From assembly GCA_016721505.1 (NCBI GenBank), contig JADKHX010000015.1:1-64000 (forward strand): a stretch of DNA of 64,000 nt, written 5' to 3'. Below the pieces are notes generated by a model, which did not search any database, was not told the DNA's origin, and saw nothing but the letters and a program-made list of their open reading frames with translations. This document shows, piece after piece, positions 52,646 to 61,091 of this stretch (its first letter is position 1; each line of letters begins with the position of its first letter). The position numbers and the translations under genes are program-made. Source of the stretch: Rhodocyclaceae bacterium (lineage in GTDB: Bacteria > Pseudomonadota > Gammaproteobacteria > Burkholderiales > Rhodocyclaceae).

Positions 52646-53353
52646 ATGGGTTTTCTTCCTTGGGAAAAGTGGCTTCCGCCCTACATATTCGGACCACTAA
52701 TGTGTATCGGCTCCACTGCCTCCCTGATATTTTCATCAGATCTTGCTTGGTGGGAGTATTTGCTTTTGTCACTTGGTGCAGCGTATGGAGGATTTGGCTC
52801 GTGGGCTTGGTTCAAACACGGTCTAAATGTGTTCAGTACCGATGCACAAAGTAGTTCTGAGGTCAGATCGACGCTTCACCAATCAGTTCGCACTCGTCAC
52901 TCTCACGGCTGGTTCTTGCTCACACTAATCACCTTGTCGACTACCGCGTTCATAGGGATTGCTGCCTATGCTGTGCTTCTCGTACACTCGCCACAATCGA
53001 ACCACAACATTTCGAGTGCCACACTTACCGCAGTTCTTGCCGGCGTTGCACTAGTGCATTTCACCCAGGTGAATTCCCCTCACATCATCACTATTAGAGG
53101 TGCGCTCTTGTTACTTCGCAACGCTTTCATTTTTCTCTGTGCGCTTGGGATGATTGACGGAGGGTTGTATTTCTTTCTCCATCCAAACTCTGCATCTCAG
53201 CAAAGTGGGGTCGTTGACACACTGCTCTCTGCCTCCGGAGTGTCGAACTGGGTTCTCTTCACATCGATTGCCGCCTGGCTCATGACTTGGGTTGCAGAAG
53301 CTTGTCTTGTTTGGTCACTACTTTCCAAGGTGCTGGGCAGTGCAAAGACCTAA
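52646..53353 (+). CDS. Polytopic membrane protein of unknown function
   Basis: 235 residues with about six membrane segments (around 12-28, 36-52, 88-112, 123-138, 148-170 and 196-230). A cytosolic or periplasmic loop near 60-85 is histidine-rich (HQSVRTRHSHG). No recognised family. It directly follows the secreted gene at 51728 and precedes another small membrane protein, suggesting a membrane-associated unit. Confidence 0.65.
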   Translation: MGFLPWEKWLPPYIFGPLMCIGSTASLIFSSDLAWWEYLLLSLGAAYGGFGSWAWFKHGLNVFSTDAQSSSEVRSTLHQSVRTRHSHGWFLLTLITLSTTAFIGIAAYAVLLVHSPQSNHNISSATLTAVLAGVALVHFTQVNSPHIITIRGALLLLRNAFIFLCALGMIDGGLYFFLHPNSASQQSGVVDTLLSASGVSNWVLFTSIAAWLMTWVAEACLVWSLLSKVLGSAKT

Positions 53354-53380
53354 AATCAATCGAATCAGGATGGATTGTTA

Positions 53381-53641
53381 ATGGACCGTTCCCAAACTAG
53401 AGTTGTTGATCCCGTCGCGAAGCAGCTACGCCTTGGCCTCGTGGGGTTCGCGGTTGCAGCTGTGGGTGTCACACTTGGATTCCTAGTCGACTATGGTCCT
53501 GACAATCCTCTTGCCTATGGCGCGTTCGGTCTAGCCGCTACTGGCGTTACCTTGGGTTTCGTTGCCGTCGCATGGGGCTGGGTTGCGTCATTCAAATTCA
53601 CGGCGAGCCGCGCGCGCAGTAAAAATGACGACGCGCGGTAA
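53381..53641 (+). CDS. Small membrane protein of unknown function
   Basis: 86 residues from the ATG at 53381. Two membrane segments (LGLVGFAVAAVGVTLGFLVDYG and FGLAATGVTLGFVAVAWGWV), which resemble each other (both contain GVTLGF) and suggest an internal repeat. Basic C-terminal tail (ASRARSKNDDAR). Family not recognised. Confidence 0.6.
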   Translation: MDRSQTRVVDPVAKQLRLGLVGFAVAAVGVTLGFLVDYGPDNPLAYGAFGLAATGVTLGFVAVAWGWVASFKFTASRARSKNDDAR

Positions 53642-53658
53642 TCCTTCGCTCAGAAGTT

Positions 53659-54102
53659 ATGCACAAAATGTTTAAGCGTTACTCCTTTGGCTTGCTGATG
53701 CTTTCCACCGGGACATTTGCTTTTGCTGCTCAAACCATCAATCCGCTTAATGAGTCCGACATTGAACGCGGTTGCGGTTGTAGCTTCCACGTCCCGTTCG
53801 CATCGGGCCACAAAGGAGATATGGTGCTTCAGTGGGAGATGGATTCACCGGCGACGATGCGAGTAGACGATCATGTCGAAAAACTAAACGTTGTTGAACT
53901 GCGTAAGCAAGTTCTGGGACAGCGACCAGAGCGAGTCGGAGACAAGGCGGGATTTCTACTTACTGGGAAACGAGCAAAGGTCAAGGTTGAGAACACTGCG
54001 ATTGAGGTCTGAAAACCTGATGATGAATCTTGCGAATTCATTTTGTATCGGTCGCGTATCACGGTTACTACTCACAGCGGCACGAAAGTTATGAAGGCTT
54101 AG
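53659..54102 (+). pseudogene. Secreted GCGCSF-motif protein interrupted by an in-frame TGA
   Basis: Starts at the ATG at 53659 (ATG at 53668 also possible), signal peptide ending FAFA. The mature part begins QTINPLNESDIERGCGCSFHVP, a cysteine-rich motif I have seen in small periplasmic proteins of unknown role. The frame meets TGA at 54010-54012 after VENTAIEV, but continues without a break for 29 more codons (KPDDESCEFILYRSR then ITVTTHSG) to a TAG at 54100. The downstream residues look like a natural C-terminus with one cysteine, and TGA differs by one base from TGC or TGT, so a nonsense change at a Cys codon is the simplest reading. Confidence 0.6.
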
Positions 54103-54145
54103 GGCAACTGTGGTTGTTAATCGTGGCGCATTGCTGTCGCCCTAA
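54099..54145. repeat. Inverted repeat after the interrupted gene
   Basis: TTAGGGC (54099-54105) and GCCCTAA (54139-54145), 7-bp arms with a 33-base gap and partial inner pairing. It overlaps the distal TAG. It may be a weak terminator; no T run follows. Confidence 0.4.
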
Positions 54146-54181
54146 ATCCATTTTGAGCACAACCCGCATCAACACGAAAGC

Positions 54182-54391
54182 GTGATCGATATGGAATGGC
54201 TAATGTACGGCGGACTCGGATTGGTCGGGATGATATTGGGGGAGCTAGCATTTCAGCCGATTCAACGGTTAATAATTGACCGGGACAAGACTACCGACCC
54301 GTTCTGGACGCGTTTTGTTCGCGTACTCGTTCTCTTGGCCTTTGGGTGTGCGGTGTTGATTGTTGGGTTTTATTTGCATGGAGAGTACTGA
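54182..54391 (+). CDS. Small membrane protein of unknown function
   Basis: 69 residues (GTG at 54182; ATG at 54191 is an alternative). Two membrane segments (WLMYGGLGLVGMILGELAF and FVRVLVLLAFGCAVLIVGFYL) joined by a charged loop (IIDRDKTTDPFWTR). Family not recognised. Last gene of the A+T-richer island. Confidence 0.5.
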   Translation: MIDMEWLMYGGLGLVGMILGELAFQPIQRLIIDRDKTTDPFWTRFVRVLVLLAFGCAVLIVGFYLHGEY

Positions 54392-54461
54392 AAGTTTGCG
54401 GGCTCTATTATTTATTCCGGTGCTCGTGATTGATCGCAATTATCCAATGACGTCCCAATTC

Positions 54462-54489
54462 GCTAGTTGGTGCTGACGATACGCCGTCA
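54462..54489 (-). repeat. REP-like dispersed repeat, copy 13
   Basis: GCTAGTTGGTGCTGAC then GATACGCCGTCA on the plus strand, in the gap between the island and the DUF1569 gene. The stem is degenerate. Confidence 0.82.
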
Positions 54490-54588
54490 ATCAGACTCAG
54501 CTTGATCTAGCCAACTGGGTTAACCCGATAACTAGCTAGAAGTGTCGACGCTATATTGTTTCTCGTTGATTATTTTTGGAGCACTGCA

Positions 54589-55122
54589 ATGAATCGACGC
54601 AATTTCTTGATTACGGCAGGCGCAACGACTGGCGCGCTCGCCGTGGCTGGTAGCGTGTGGTTAAACGTAGCGGCGAGTGATGAGGTTTTGACCATGGATG
54701 CGGTAGCCGAACGGCTGAATGGTTTTCGCGGCAAGGCGCTGGTTTCGTCGGGCAAATGGAGTCCGGCGCATGTGTTCAACCACAATGCGCAGAGTATCGA
54801 TTATTCGATGGCGGGCTTTCCGGAAAGTAAAGGTGCGCTGTTTCAAAGCTTGTTGGGCAAACCGGCATTTGCTGTTTTCGCTGCGAAGCGCGAGATGCAT
54901 CATGGCCTCGCCGAGCCGATACCGGGTGCGTATGAGATTTCCGATAGTGGAAATCTAGACGCGGCGATTGATAAATTTTTGGCCTCGATTGCCGCCTTCA
55001 AGGCTTTTGAAGGAGCACTCAAGCCTCATTTCGCGTATGGTGCCCTGAGCAAATCCGACTATGCTCTGGCGCACGCGATGCATTTTTTTAATCACCTGAG
55101 TGAAATTCGCGTTTCCGTTTAA
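54589..55122 (+). CDS. DUF1569 family protein with Tat signal
   Basis: 177 residues from the ATG at 54589. Twin-arginine signal MNRRNFLITAGATTGALAVAG. DUF1569 motifs: LNGFRGKALVSSGKWSPAHVFNHNAQSIDYSMAGFPESKGALFQ and a C-terminal HAMHFFNHLSEI. The DinB-like fold has conserved histidines that may bind a metal. Function unknown; Tat export implies folding before export, as for cofactor proteins. The next gene follows after 45 bases. Confidence 0.85.
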   Translation: MNRRNFLITAGATTGALAVAGSVWLNVAASDEVLTMDAVAERLNGFRGKALVSSGKWSPAHVFNHNAQSIDYSMAGFPESKGALFQSLLGKPAFAVFAAKREMHHGLAEPIPGAYEISDSGNLDAAIDKFLASIAAFKAFEGALKPHFAYGALSKSDYALAHAMHFFNHLSEIRVSV

Positions 55123-55167
55123 TACTGCCTAACGAACTGTTACTGATTGATTAAGGAGCGCCTGATC

Positions 55168-55635
55168 ATGGATACAACTAATAGCCTTCAAAGCCGCCGC
55201 GAACGGATAGTGCTTGATCATTTTGCTGACGAAACCAAGCAGAATTTCGATGCAGTGCTGGCGACATTTCCGCATCCGCGTTACGAAGTCATAGCGACCG
55301 GCGATTTGTTCGACGGTCAGCCTGATGTTCGCAAATACTATGCAGAAACTCGTGCCGCGTTCCCTGACCAGCGTCATGAAATCATCCAACTACGCCATAC
55401 CGATGATGCGGTGATTGTTGAGTTCTGGCTGCTCGGTACGCATAAAGGGCCGCTCAAAGGCATTCCGCCTACTGGCAATGCATTTCGCGTCAGAGTGGTG
55501 GCGTTTTTCATTTTCGATGGTGAAACGCTGGTCTGTGAGCGTATCTATTTTGATACGCTGACCATGCTCAAACAACTGCTGGTCGGTGTGCCGCCAGCGG
55601 CTATTCCAGCGCTGTTTGCTGGCCTGTTGGCTTAG
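55168..55635 (+). CDS. SnoaL-like / ester-cyclase (NTF2-fold) protein
   Basis: 155 residues from the ATG at 55168, which has an AAGGAG ribosome-binding site; an in-frame upstream ATG at 55147 lacks one. NTF2-like pattern: FDAVLATFPHPRYEVIATGDLFDGQPDVRKYYAETRAAFPD, then VIVEFWLLGTHKGPLKGIPPTGNAFRVRVVAFFIFDGETLVCERIYFD. The histidines and aspartates of SnoaL-type cyclases are partly present. Could be a small-molecule isomerase or hydrolase; substrate unknown. Confidence 0.85.
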   Translation: MDTTNSLQSRRERIVLDHFADETKQNFDAVLATFPHPRYEVIATGDLFDGQPDVRKYYAETRAAFPDQRHEIIQLRHTDDAVIVEFWLLGTHKGPLKGIPPTGNAFRVRVVAFFIFDGETLVCERIYFDTLTMLKQLLVGVPPAAIPALFAGLLA

Positions 55636-55726
55636 TCATCGCCATTGCGCCGCACGCCTAAAGCCGGTACGCTTGCGGTTTTGCCAAATGGCTGCGTTTA
55701 ACTGTAATTATCTTTAGGAGGAATCT

Positions 55727-56038
55727 ATGAGTGAAATGAGTGAAGTGACGAAGGACAAACTGATTACCGATCTGAAATTGGTGATCATGGACACCGAAGA
55801 ATTACTGCGCGCGACGGCGGGGCAGGCGGGCGACAAAATTGCCGATTTGCGTTTGAAGGCACAGGATCATTTGACCGCCGCAAAAATCAAATTAGCCGAC
55901 GCTGAGACGATGGTGGTTGATAAGGCAAAAGCAGTTGGTCGTGCGACAGATGATTTTGTGCATGACAATCCTTGGCGCGCGGTGGGTGTTGCGGCCGGTA
56001 TTGGTTTTGTCGCCGGGCTGTTGATTGGGCGTCGTTAA
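55727..56038 (+). CDS. ElaB/YqjD family ribosome-associated membrane protein (DUF883)
   Basis: 103 residues, excellent AGGAGGA ribosome-binding site. A long amphipathic helix (about 8-80) ends in VHDNPWRAVGVAAGIGFVAGLLIGRR, the diagnostic DUF883 C-terminal membrane anchor. Homologues tether ribosomes to the membrane in stationary phase. First of a yqjD-yqjE-yqjK-like triplet. Confidence 0.93.
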   Translation: MSEMSEVTKDKLITDLKLVIMDTEELLRATAGQAGDKIADLRLKAQDHLTAAKIKLADAETMVVDKAKAVGRATDDFVHDNPWRAVGVAAGIGFVAGLLIGRR

Positions 56039-56080
56039 GATTTTTACGCTAAACCATTTCGCCGAATTTAGTTGCTGTTC

Positions 56081-56482
56081 ATGAACGACCCACTGCGCGG
56101 CACGCCAGCCGGTTTGTTTTCCTCAGTACGCGGCTTGGGCGTCACCGCGCTGGCCCTGCTGGGCAATCGGCTGGACTTGCTCGGTACCGAGTTGGTCGAA
56201 GAGCGGGGTCGGCTATTGTCCTTAGTGACTTATGGCGCGGTGGCGTTGTTGTTGTTGGCGGCGGGACTGGTATTCCTGTCCGTGTTCATTACGGTGCTGT
56301 TGTGGGATTCCAACCGCTTGTTGGCCTTGGGCGTCTTCAGCGGATTGTTTTTGGCCGGTGGATTACTCGCGCTGGGCATGACTCTGGGCTTTGCCCGCGC
56401 GGGCTCCAAGCTGTTCGCGGCCAGCCTGGCTGAACTGCGCAAGGACGGTGACGCCATGCGTCCCGACAATCAAAACCGCTGA
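56081..56482 (+). CDS. YqjE / phage-holin-like family protein
   Basis: 133 residues from the ATG at 56081. Two central membrane segments (VALLLLAAGLVFLSVFITVLLW and LALGVFSGLFLAGGLLALGMTL), preceded by ALLGNRLDLLGTELVEERGRLLS, the family signature. Despite the holin-3 superfamily name this is a chromosomal stress gene, not phage, and always follows yqjD-like genes. Function unknown. Confidence 0.9.
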   Translation: MNDPLRGTPAGLFSSVRGLGVTALALLGNRLDLLGTELVEERGRLLSLVTYGAVALLLLAAGLVFLSVFITVLLWDSNRLLALGVFSGLFLAGGLLALGMTLGFARAGSKLFAASLAELRKDGDAMRPDNQNR

Positions 56483-56509
56483 ATTAACAAACCACGACAG
56501 ACACAAGCG

Positions 56510-56809
56510 ATGAATAACCTGGAAATCGCACTGAAAAAGCAGCGCTTGCTGATAAAAAGCGAACAGCTACGCAATGAATTTGGTCGCAACGGCCGTGGCA
56601 TCAAACCAGCGTTTCAAGTCGCTGATGCAGGAGTCGCCGGGGTGCGTTGGTTGCAACGACACCCGGAGGTTATCATCGGAGTCGCCGTGACCTTGGTGGT
56701 GGCGAAACCGAAGGCGGTTTTGCGCTGGAGCCAACGGGCATACACTGGTTGGAAAACGTGGCAACAGATTTCAGGCTTTTTGGAACAAAATCGACCGCCA
56801 CAGCGCTAG
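56510..56809 (+). CDS. YqjK-like protein
   Basis: 99 residues. Starts LEIALKKQRLLIKSEQLRNEFG, then a possible membrane segment (PEVIIGVAVTLVVAKPKAVLRW) and a basic tail. Third member of the yqjDEK triplet, 27 bases after yqjE. Function unknown. Confidence 0.8.
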   Translation: MNNLEIALKKQRLLIKSEQLRNEFGRNGRGIKPAFQVADAGVAGVRWLQRHPEVIIGVAVTLVVAKPKAVLRWSQRAYTGWKTWQQISGFLEQNRPPQR

Positions 56810-56857
56810 CCTTGCTTGCTGTGCGGGACAACATATAAGTTATTCGAGGAGAAAAAC

Positions 56858-58312
56858 ATGGGCGCTAACCCGATAGAAAATTTGGTCAATTCCAACCCCG
56901 CTGTTGCCACCACGGTAGCAGAATTGCAAAGCACGCTGGCATTGCAGCGCAAGGCTTATCTGAATCATCCGGTGCCAACTTTTGCGGAGCGCAAGGCCGA
57001 CCTGCTGACCTTGCAGCGTTTCATTCGTGAGAACAAAGAAGAAATCATTGCCGCGATTAGCAAGGACTATGGCAACCGCTCGCATCACGAATCCTTGTTT
57101 GCCGAAATCATCGGGGCAATTACTGCCGTCGATCATGCGATCTCGAATTTGAAGTCATGGATGAAGCCACAAAAACGTCATGTGGATATGACGACGTATT
57201 TCGGTGCTAAAAATCGCGTCATCCCGCAGCCAATTGGCGTGGTTGGCGTGATCGTGCCGTGGAACTTCCCGATCAATTTGAGCATTGTGCCTATGGTGTG
57301 TATTTTTGCCGCTGGCAATCGTGCGATGGTCAAGATGTCGGAGAACTCGCGCAACCTGGCCGCGTTCCTAATCGCCAAAATGCCTGCCTATTTCCCCAAA
57401 GACAAGTTGGCTTTTTTTGATGAAACCGGTGGCGTGGGGATAGAGTTTTCCAAACTTCCGTTTGATCACATTTTATTTACTGGATCTGGCGCTACTGGTC
57501 GCGCGGTGATGACAGCGGCCGCGCAGAATCTTTGTCCGGTAACGCTGGAGCTGGGTGGCAAATCACCGGCGGTGATCTGCGATGACTTTCCGCTACGTAA
57601 AGCTGCCGAGCGAGCCTTGTTTGTTAAGTGCTTTAACGCCGGTCAGATTTGTACCAATGTCGACTACCTGTTCTTGCCCGAAGACAAGATTGCAGAATTC
57701 GTTGAAATGGCGAAAGAAATCGTCGTCACCCGCTACCCGCAAATTTCAACCACCGACTACACCTCGATCATTGACGATCGCTCCTTCCAACGCCTGACTA
57801 GTGCGCTGGAACAAGCCGAAGCGCAAGGCGCAACGCTGGTGCAACTGGTTCCCGGGCCGAAATGGGATGCAGCAACGCGCAAGATTGCGCCGCATCTGGT
57901 GCTCAATTTGCCTGAAAGTAGCGATCTGGCAACGCGCGAAATTTTCGGTCCGATTTTGCCGGTGCGTGGATATAAAAAACTCGAAGAGACCATTGACTAC
58001 ATTAACGCCCGCCCGCGTCCCTTGGCTTTCTATCCGTTTTCTAACGATAGCGAGCGCGTTCAGATGCTTATTGATCGCGTGATGTCCGGTGGCGTGTCGG
58101 TCAATGACGCTTTGTTCCATGTCGCGCAACACGACTTGCCGTTTGGTGGCGTTGGTCCCAGCGGCATGGGTCATTATCACGGTCGCGAGGGCTTCATTAC
58201 TTTCTCAAAATTACGCCCGGTGTACCACCAACCATCGTTTAGTTTCGCAAAATTCCTCGCCCCGCCTTATGGAAAATTCGCGACGAATTTGATGAACTAT
58301 TTGGCTAAATAA
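56858..58312 (+). CDS. Coniferyl aldehyde dehydrogenase
   Basis: 484 residues from the ATG at 56858 (GAGGAG ribosome-binding site). NAD(P)-dependent aldehyde dehydrogenase. Motifs: GVVGVIVPWNFPINLSIVPM, FTGSGATGRAVMTAAA, catalytic Glu in PVTLELGGKSPAVI and catalytic Cys in KCFNAGQICTNVDYLFLP. GREGFITFSKLRPVYHQP near the C-terminus fits the coniferyl-aldehyde/CALDH subgroup. Substrate range in this organism is not known. Confidence 0.92.
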   Translation: MGANPIENLVNSNPAVATTVAELQSTLALQRKAYLNHPVPTFAERKADLLTLQRFIRENKEEIIAAISKDYGNRSHHESLFAEIIGAITAVDHAISNLKSWMKPQKRHVDMTTYFGAKNRVIPQPIGVVGVIVPWNFPINLSIVPMVCIFAAGNRAMVKMSENSRNLAAFLIAKMPAYFPKDKLAFFDETGGVGIEFSKLPFDHILFTGSGATGRAVMTAAAQNLCPVTLELGGKSPAVICDDFPLRKAAERALFVKCFNAGQICTNVDYLFLPEDKIAEFVEMAKEIVVTRYPQISTTDYTSIIDDRSFQRLTSALEQAEAQGATLVQLVPGPKWDAATRKIAPHLVLNLPESSDLATREIFGPILPVRGYKKLEETIDYINARPRPLAFYPFSNDSERVQMLIDRVMSGGVSVNDALFHVAQHDLPFGGVGPSGMGHYHGREGFITFSKLRPVYHQPSFSFAKFLAPPYGKFATNLMNYLAK

Positions 58313-58325
58313 ATAGAGCCGTAAA

Positions 58326-59528
58326 TTAACGGCGGCGGCGCCGTCCGTAGCCGGTAAATCCGATAACCATGCGCACGATGCCGTAGGCGAGCTGGCTCGC
58401 GGTGCGCGCCAGCCAACTACGCGCATGCAGGTGTCGCGGAAGAATTTCGACCGAGCCGGTTTCCATTGCCGCGTTAAGGCTACTTTGTAATTCCGTCGCA
58501 AACGCGACGTCGTCGATCACCAGATTTGCTTCACGTGACAATAACAAACTGAAGGGATCAATGTTTGACGAACCCACCGTTGCCCAGTGGCCGTCGATCA
58601 CAGCAACTTTGGCATGCAGAAAGCTGTGGCGATACTCGACAATGCGGATGCCGACCCGCATCAGCCGGGCATAAAGCGCCTGTGTGGCGTAGTGCAGCAA
58701 GGGGTACTCGATCTGCCCTTGCAACAACAGCGTTACTTTTACGCCACGCCGAGACGCGTTGGCCAGCGCGCGGCGAAACAGTGTGCCGGGAAGAAAATAG
58801 GCATTGGCAATCAGTACCTCACGTTGAGCGTTTTGCAAGGCATGCAGATAGGCCAATTCAATATCGCGGCGATGTCGCATGTTGTCACGGATTACCAATG
58901 CCGCCGCCACATTGCCAGCGACCACTGGTACCGCTGCTGCCGCTTCGGGCATCAAATCGCTCATCGCCGGCGCAGGTGTTGTGTGCCGGTGCATACCCAA
59001 TGCCGCCCACGCCACGATCTGCCAAACATGTGTCATCGCAGCATGAATGTCAGCGACTACCGGGCCTTCAACTTGCACGGCGTAGTCAAATCGTGGTGCA
59101 ATTTTTTGCGTTTCACTGTCGTCGACAATATTGATGCCGCCAATAAACGCGATGCGACTATCGAACACTGACAGCTTGCGATGCAGGCGACGCAGGCGAT
59201 GACGACGGAAGGGATTACGCCATTGCGCGCGACCCACTTCAGGTCGATAGATCTGAATCTCGACGCCGCACTGACGCATTTCCGGCGCCAGGCCATGGTC
59301 CAACTTTGCTGCACCAAAACCATCTACCAGCAAATGCACTTTTACTCCACGCTTGGCCGCCGCACATAGTGCGTTGGCTACCCGATGACCGATCGTGTCG
59401 GCCTCGAAGATATAAGTCTCCATGCGAATTTCATGCTTCGCCTGCGCGATTTGTTCGAGCAGCGCAGGGAAATATTCTTCGCCAGTGCAAAGCAGTTGCA
59501 GCTGATTGCCGGGGACGAAATCTTTCAT
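58326..59528 (-). CDS. clsB: Cardiolipin synthase B (phospholipase D superfamily)
   Basis: 400 residues. Two HxKxxxxD motifs: HRKLSVFDSRIAFIGGINI near residue 116 and HAKVAVIDGHWATVGSSNIDPFS near residue 310. YRPEVGRAQWRNPFRRHRLRRLHRK is typical of ClsB. A basic C-terminus (TGYGRRRRR) may bind the membrane. The endonuclease-like gene ybhP to the right is its usual partner. Confidence 0.92.
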   Translation of the reverse strand: MKDFVPGNQLQLLCTGEEYFPALLEQIAQAKHEIRMETYIFEADTIGHRVANALCAAAKRGVKVHLLVDGFGAAKLDHGLAPEMRQCGVEIQIYRPEVGRAQWRNPFRRHRLRRLHRKLSVFDSRIAFIGGINIVDDSETQKIAPRFDYAVQVEGPVVADIHAAMTHVWQIVAWAALGMHRHTTPAPAMSDLMPEAAAAVPVVAGNVAAALVIRDNMRHRRDIELAYLHALQNAQREVLIANAYFLPGTLFRRALANASRRGVKVTLLLQGQIEYPLLHYATQALYARLMRVGIRIVEYRHSFLHAKVAVIDGHWATVGSSNIDPFSLLLSREANLVIDDVAFATELQSSLNAAMETGSVEILPRHLHARSWLARTASQLAYGIVRMVIGFTGYGRRRRR

Positions 59529-59591
59529 CGCGTTAGGTCAGTCGGTGCCTGTGTGAAGTCTCGGCCCTGCGAAATCCTTGCTTTGCCGCCG

Positions 59592-60338
59592 TCAAATTGC
59601 ACGCACTTGCGCCGACAACGCGGCGTGATCGGAAATGCCCGCCCATGGTCCGCCGTGATGAACGCTGCGTTCGGTGACAGTAAAACCACGCAGGTAAATT
59701 CGGTCGAGACGAAACATCGGCAGACGCGCCGGAAAACTTCTGGCAGGACGCGTGCCCGGCGCGTCGGCAAAGGCTTCGCGCAGATCAAGGCGTTGCGCGA
59801 GCAGCAAATCCGCCTGGTTGCGCCAGTCGTTGAAATCGCCCGCAATAACCAAGGCCGCACCGGCAGGCACCTCTGCTTCGATACGCTCAACCAAAGCCGC
59901 TATTTGATATTTGCGCGAGCCACCAAACAACGACAAATGCACACTGACGCAATGCACCGGTGTTGGCATATGCGGTACAGCGATCGTGCAATGCAAAAGG
60001 CCACGGTGGTCGAATCGAAAATGCGTGATGTCCTGGTTGTGTTGCTGCACGATAGGAAAGCGCGACAAAATCGCGTTGCCATGATGGCCGTGCGCATATG
60101 CGACATTCTGGCCGTAAGCATGATGCGGCCAGGTTTCCTCGGCTAAAAAGTGATGTTGCGGCGCGTCCGGCCAATTGCGATGGCGATGCGGATGCTTGAG
60201 ATGTTGGCCTTGCACTTCTTGCAAAAAAACGATGTCAGCATTGAGTAGTCGCAAGCGCTCGCGCAACTCATGCACCACCACTCGACGATTAAATTGCGAG
60301 AAGCCTTTGTGGATATTCCAAGTTGCGAGCGTAAGCAT
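59592..60338 (-). CDS. ybhP: Endonuclease/exonuclease/phosphatase family protein
   Basis: 248 residues. EEP-fold motifs: LTLATWNIHKGFSQFNRR, DIVFLQEVQGQH (metal-binding Glu), VHLSLFGGSRKYQ, VIAGDFNDWRNQADLLL, and the C-terminal ISDHAALSAQVR. In E. coli the homologue is encoded beside clsB. The substrate (lipid head group or nucleic acid) is not established. Confidence 0.9.
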   Translation of the reverse strand: MLTLATWNIHKGFSQFNRRVVVHELRERLRLLNADIVFLQEVQGQHLKHPHRHRNWPDAPQHHFLAEETWPHHAYGQNVAYAHGHHGNAILSRFPIVQQHNQDITHFRFDHRGLLHCTIAVPHMPTPVHCVSVHLSLFGGSRKYQIAALVERIEAEVPAGAALVIAGDFNDWRNQADLLLAQRLDLREAFADAPGTRPARSFPARLPMFRLDRIYLRGFTVTERSVHHGGPWAGISDHAALSAQVRAI

Positions 60339-60347
60339 GGCGACGTG

Positions 60348-61055
60348 TCAGACCGACACGCGAAACGGCGTGAAATTGGTGTTGGTGTCGTACCAATCTT
60401 CGTCCTCGGCGCGCTTGAGAAACGCCACGATACGGTAAGTCACTGGTGTCATCACTACTTCCCAACTAGTTTTAAGCACGTATTGCGCTAGCGCAATCGC
60501 TGCAACTTGCGCATCAGGCCAGATGCCATAAAACGCGATGAAATAGAACAAGCTCGAATCGACAGCTTCGCCGACTAAAGTCGATCCTATGGTGCGCTGC
60601 CAAAGTCGCTTGCCACTGCTCCAGATTTTCATTTTTGCCATCACAAAACTATTGGCAAAACTACCGCACCAAAACGCGATCATTGAGCCTGCAACGATGC
60701 GCCAGGTGTTGCCGAAGACACCTTCCACGTGCGATTGATAAGTGCGATTGAAATCATCCGGTACTGGCGGCAAAGCGACCACCACCGCTGCCATCACGCC
60801 GGCAAATGCCAGCGCACCAAAGCCGGCCCAGACCACGCGGCGGTCACGGCCATAGCCATAAACTTCGGTGAGGATGTCACCAAAGATATAAGAGATTGGA
60901 AAGAACAAAACGCCGGCTGAAAAGCTGACTTCGCCGAAAATAGGCAAGTTGATTTGCGCCGCTTTGGCCGCACCAATTAAGTTCGAGCACAGCAACACGC
61001 AAACGAATGCCGCCATGACGAAATCGTAATAGCGGTAGGTACGTTGTGCAGTCAT
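60348..61055 (-). CDS. yhhQ: Queuosine precursor transporter YhhQ
   Basis: 235 residues, six membrane helices. Family segments: FVMAAFVCVLLCSNLIGAAKA, FFPISYIFGDILTEVYGYGRDRRVVWAGF, AGSMIAFWCGSFANSFVMAKMKIW and STLVGEAVDSSLFYFIAFYG. Imports preQ0/preQ1 for tRNA modification. No preQ1 riboswitch is visible upstream; the 36-base gap to nadA holds a REP-like repeat. Confidence 0.93.
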   Translation of the reverse strand: MTAQRTYRYYDFVMAAFVCVLLCSNLIGAAKAAQINLPIFGEVSFSAGVLFFPISYIFGDILTEVYGYGRDRRVVWAGFGALAFAGVMAAVVVALPPVPDDFNRTYQSHVEGVFGNTWRIVAGSMIAFWCGSFANSFVMAKMKIWSSGKRLWQRTIGSTLVGEAVDSSLFYFIAFYGIWPDAQVAAIALAQYVLKTSWEVVMTPVTYRIVAFLKRAEDEDWYDTNTNFTPFRVSV

Positions 61056-61063
61056 GAATTTAT

Positions 61064-61090
61064 GAGTTGGTGCTGATACTACGCCGTTAA
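61064..61090 (-). repeat. REP-like dispersed repeat, copy 14
   Basis: GAGTTGGTGCTGATACT then ACGCCGTTAA on the plus strand, filling the nadA-yhhQ gap. Confidence 0.85.
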
Positions 61091-61091
61091 T

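Noticed and set aside
53659..54102. Selenoprotein reading of the in-frame TGA
   Set aside because: Only a short A+T-rich stem follows and no selenocysteine machinery is visible in the window; a nonsense change or sequencing error is simpler. Kept as a finding, not as an annotation.
50247..54400. Integron cassette array
   Set aside because: Genes abut or overlap, and the only inverted repeat (54099-54145) has the wrong order for attC (TTAGGGC first, GCCCTAA last); no integrase is seen.
56081..56482. Prophage holin
   Set aside because: The YqjE family shares the holin-like fold name but sits in the chromosomal yqjD-yqjE-yqjK triplet, with no other phage genes nearby.
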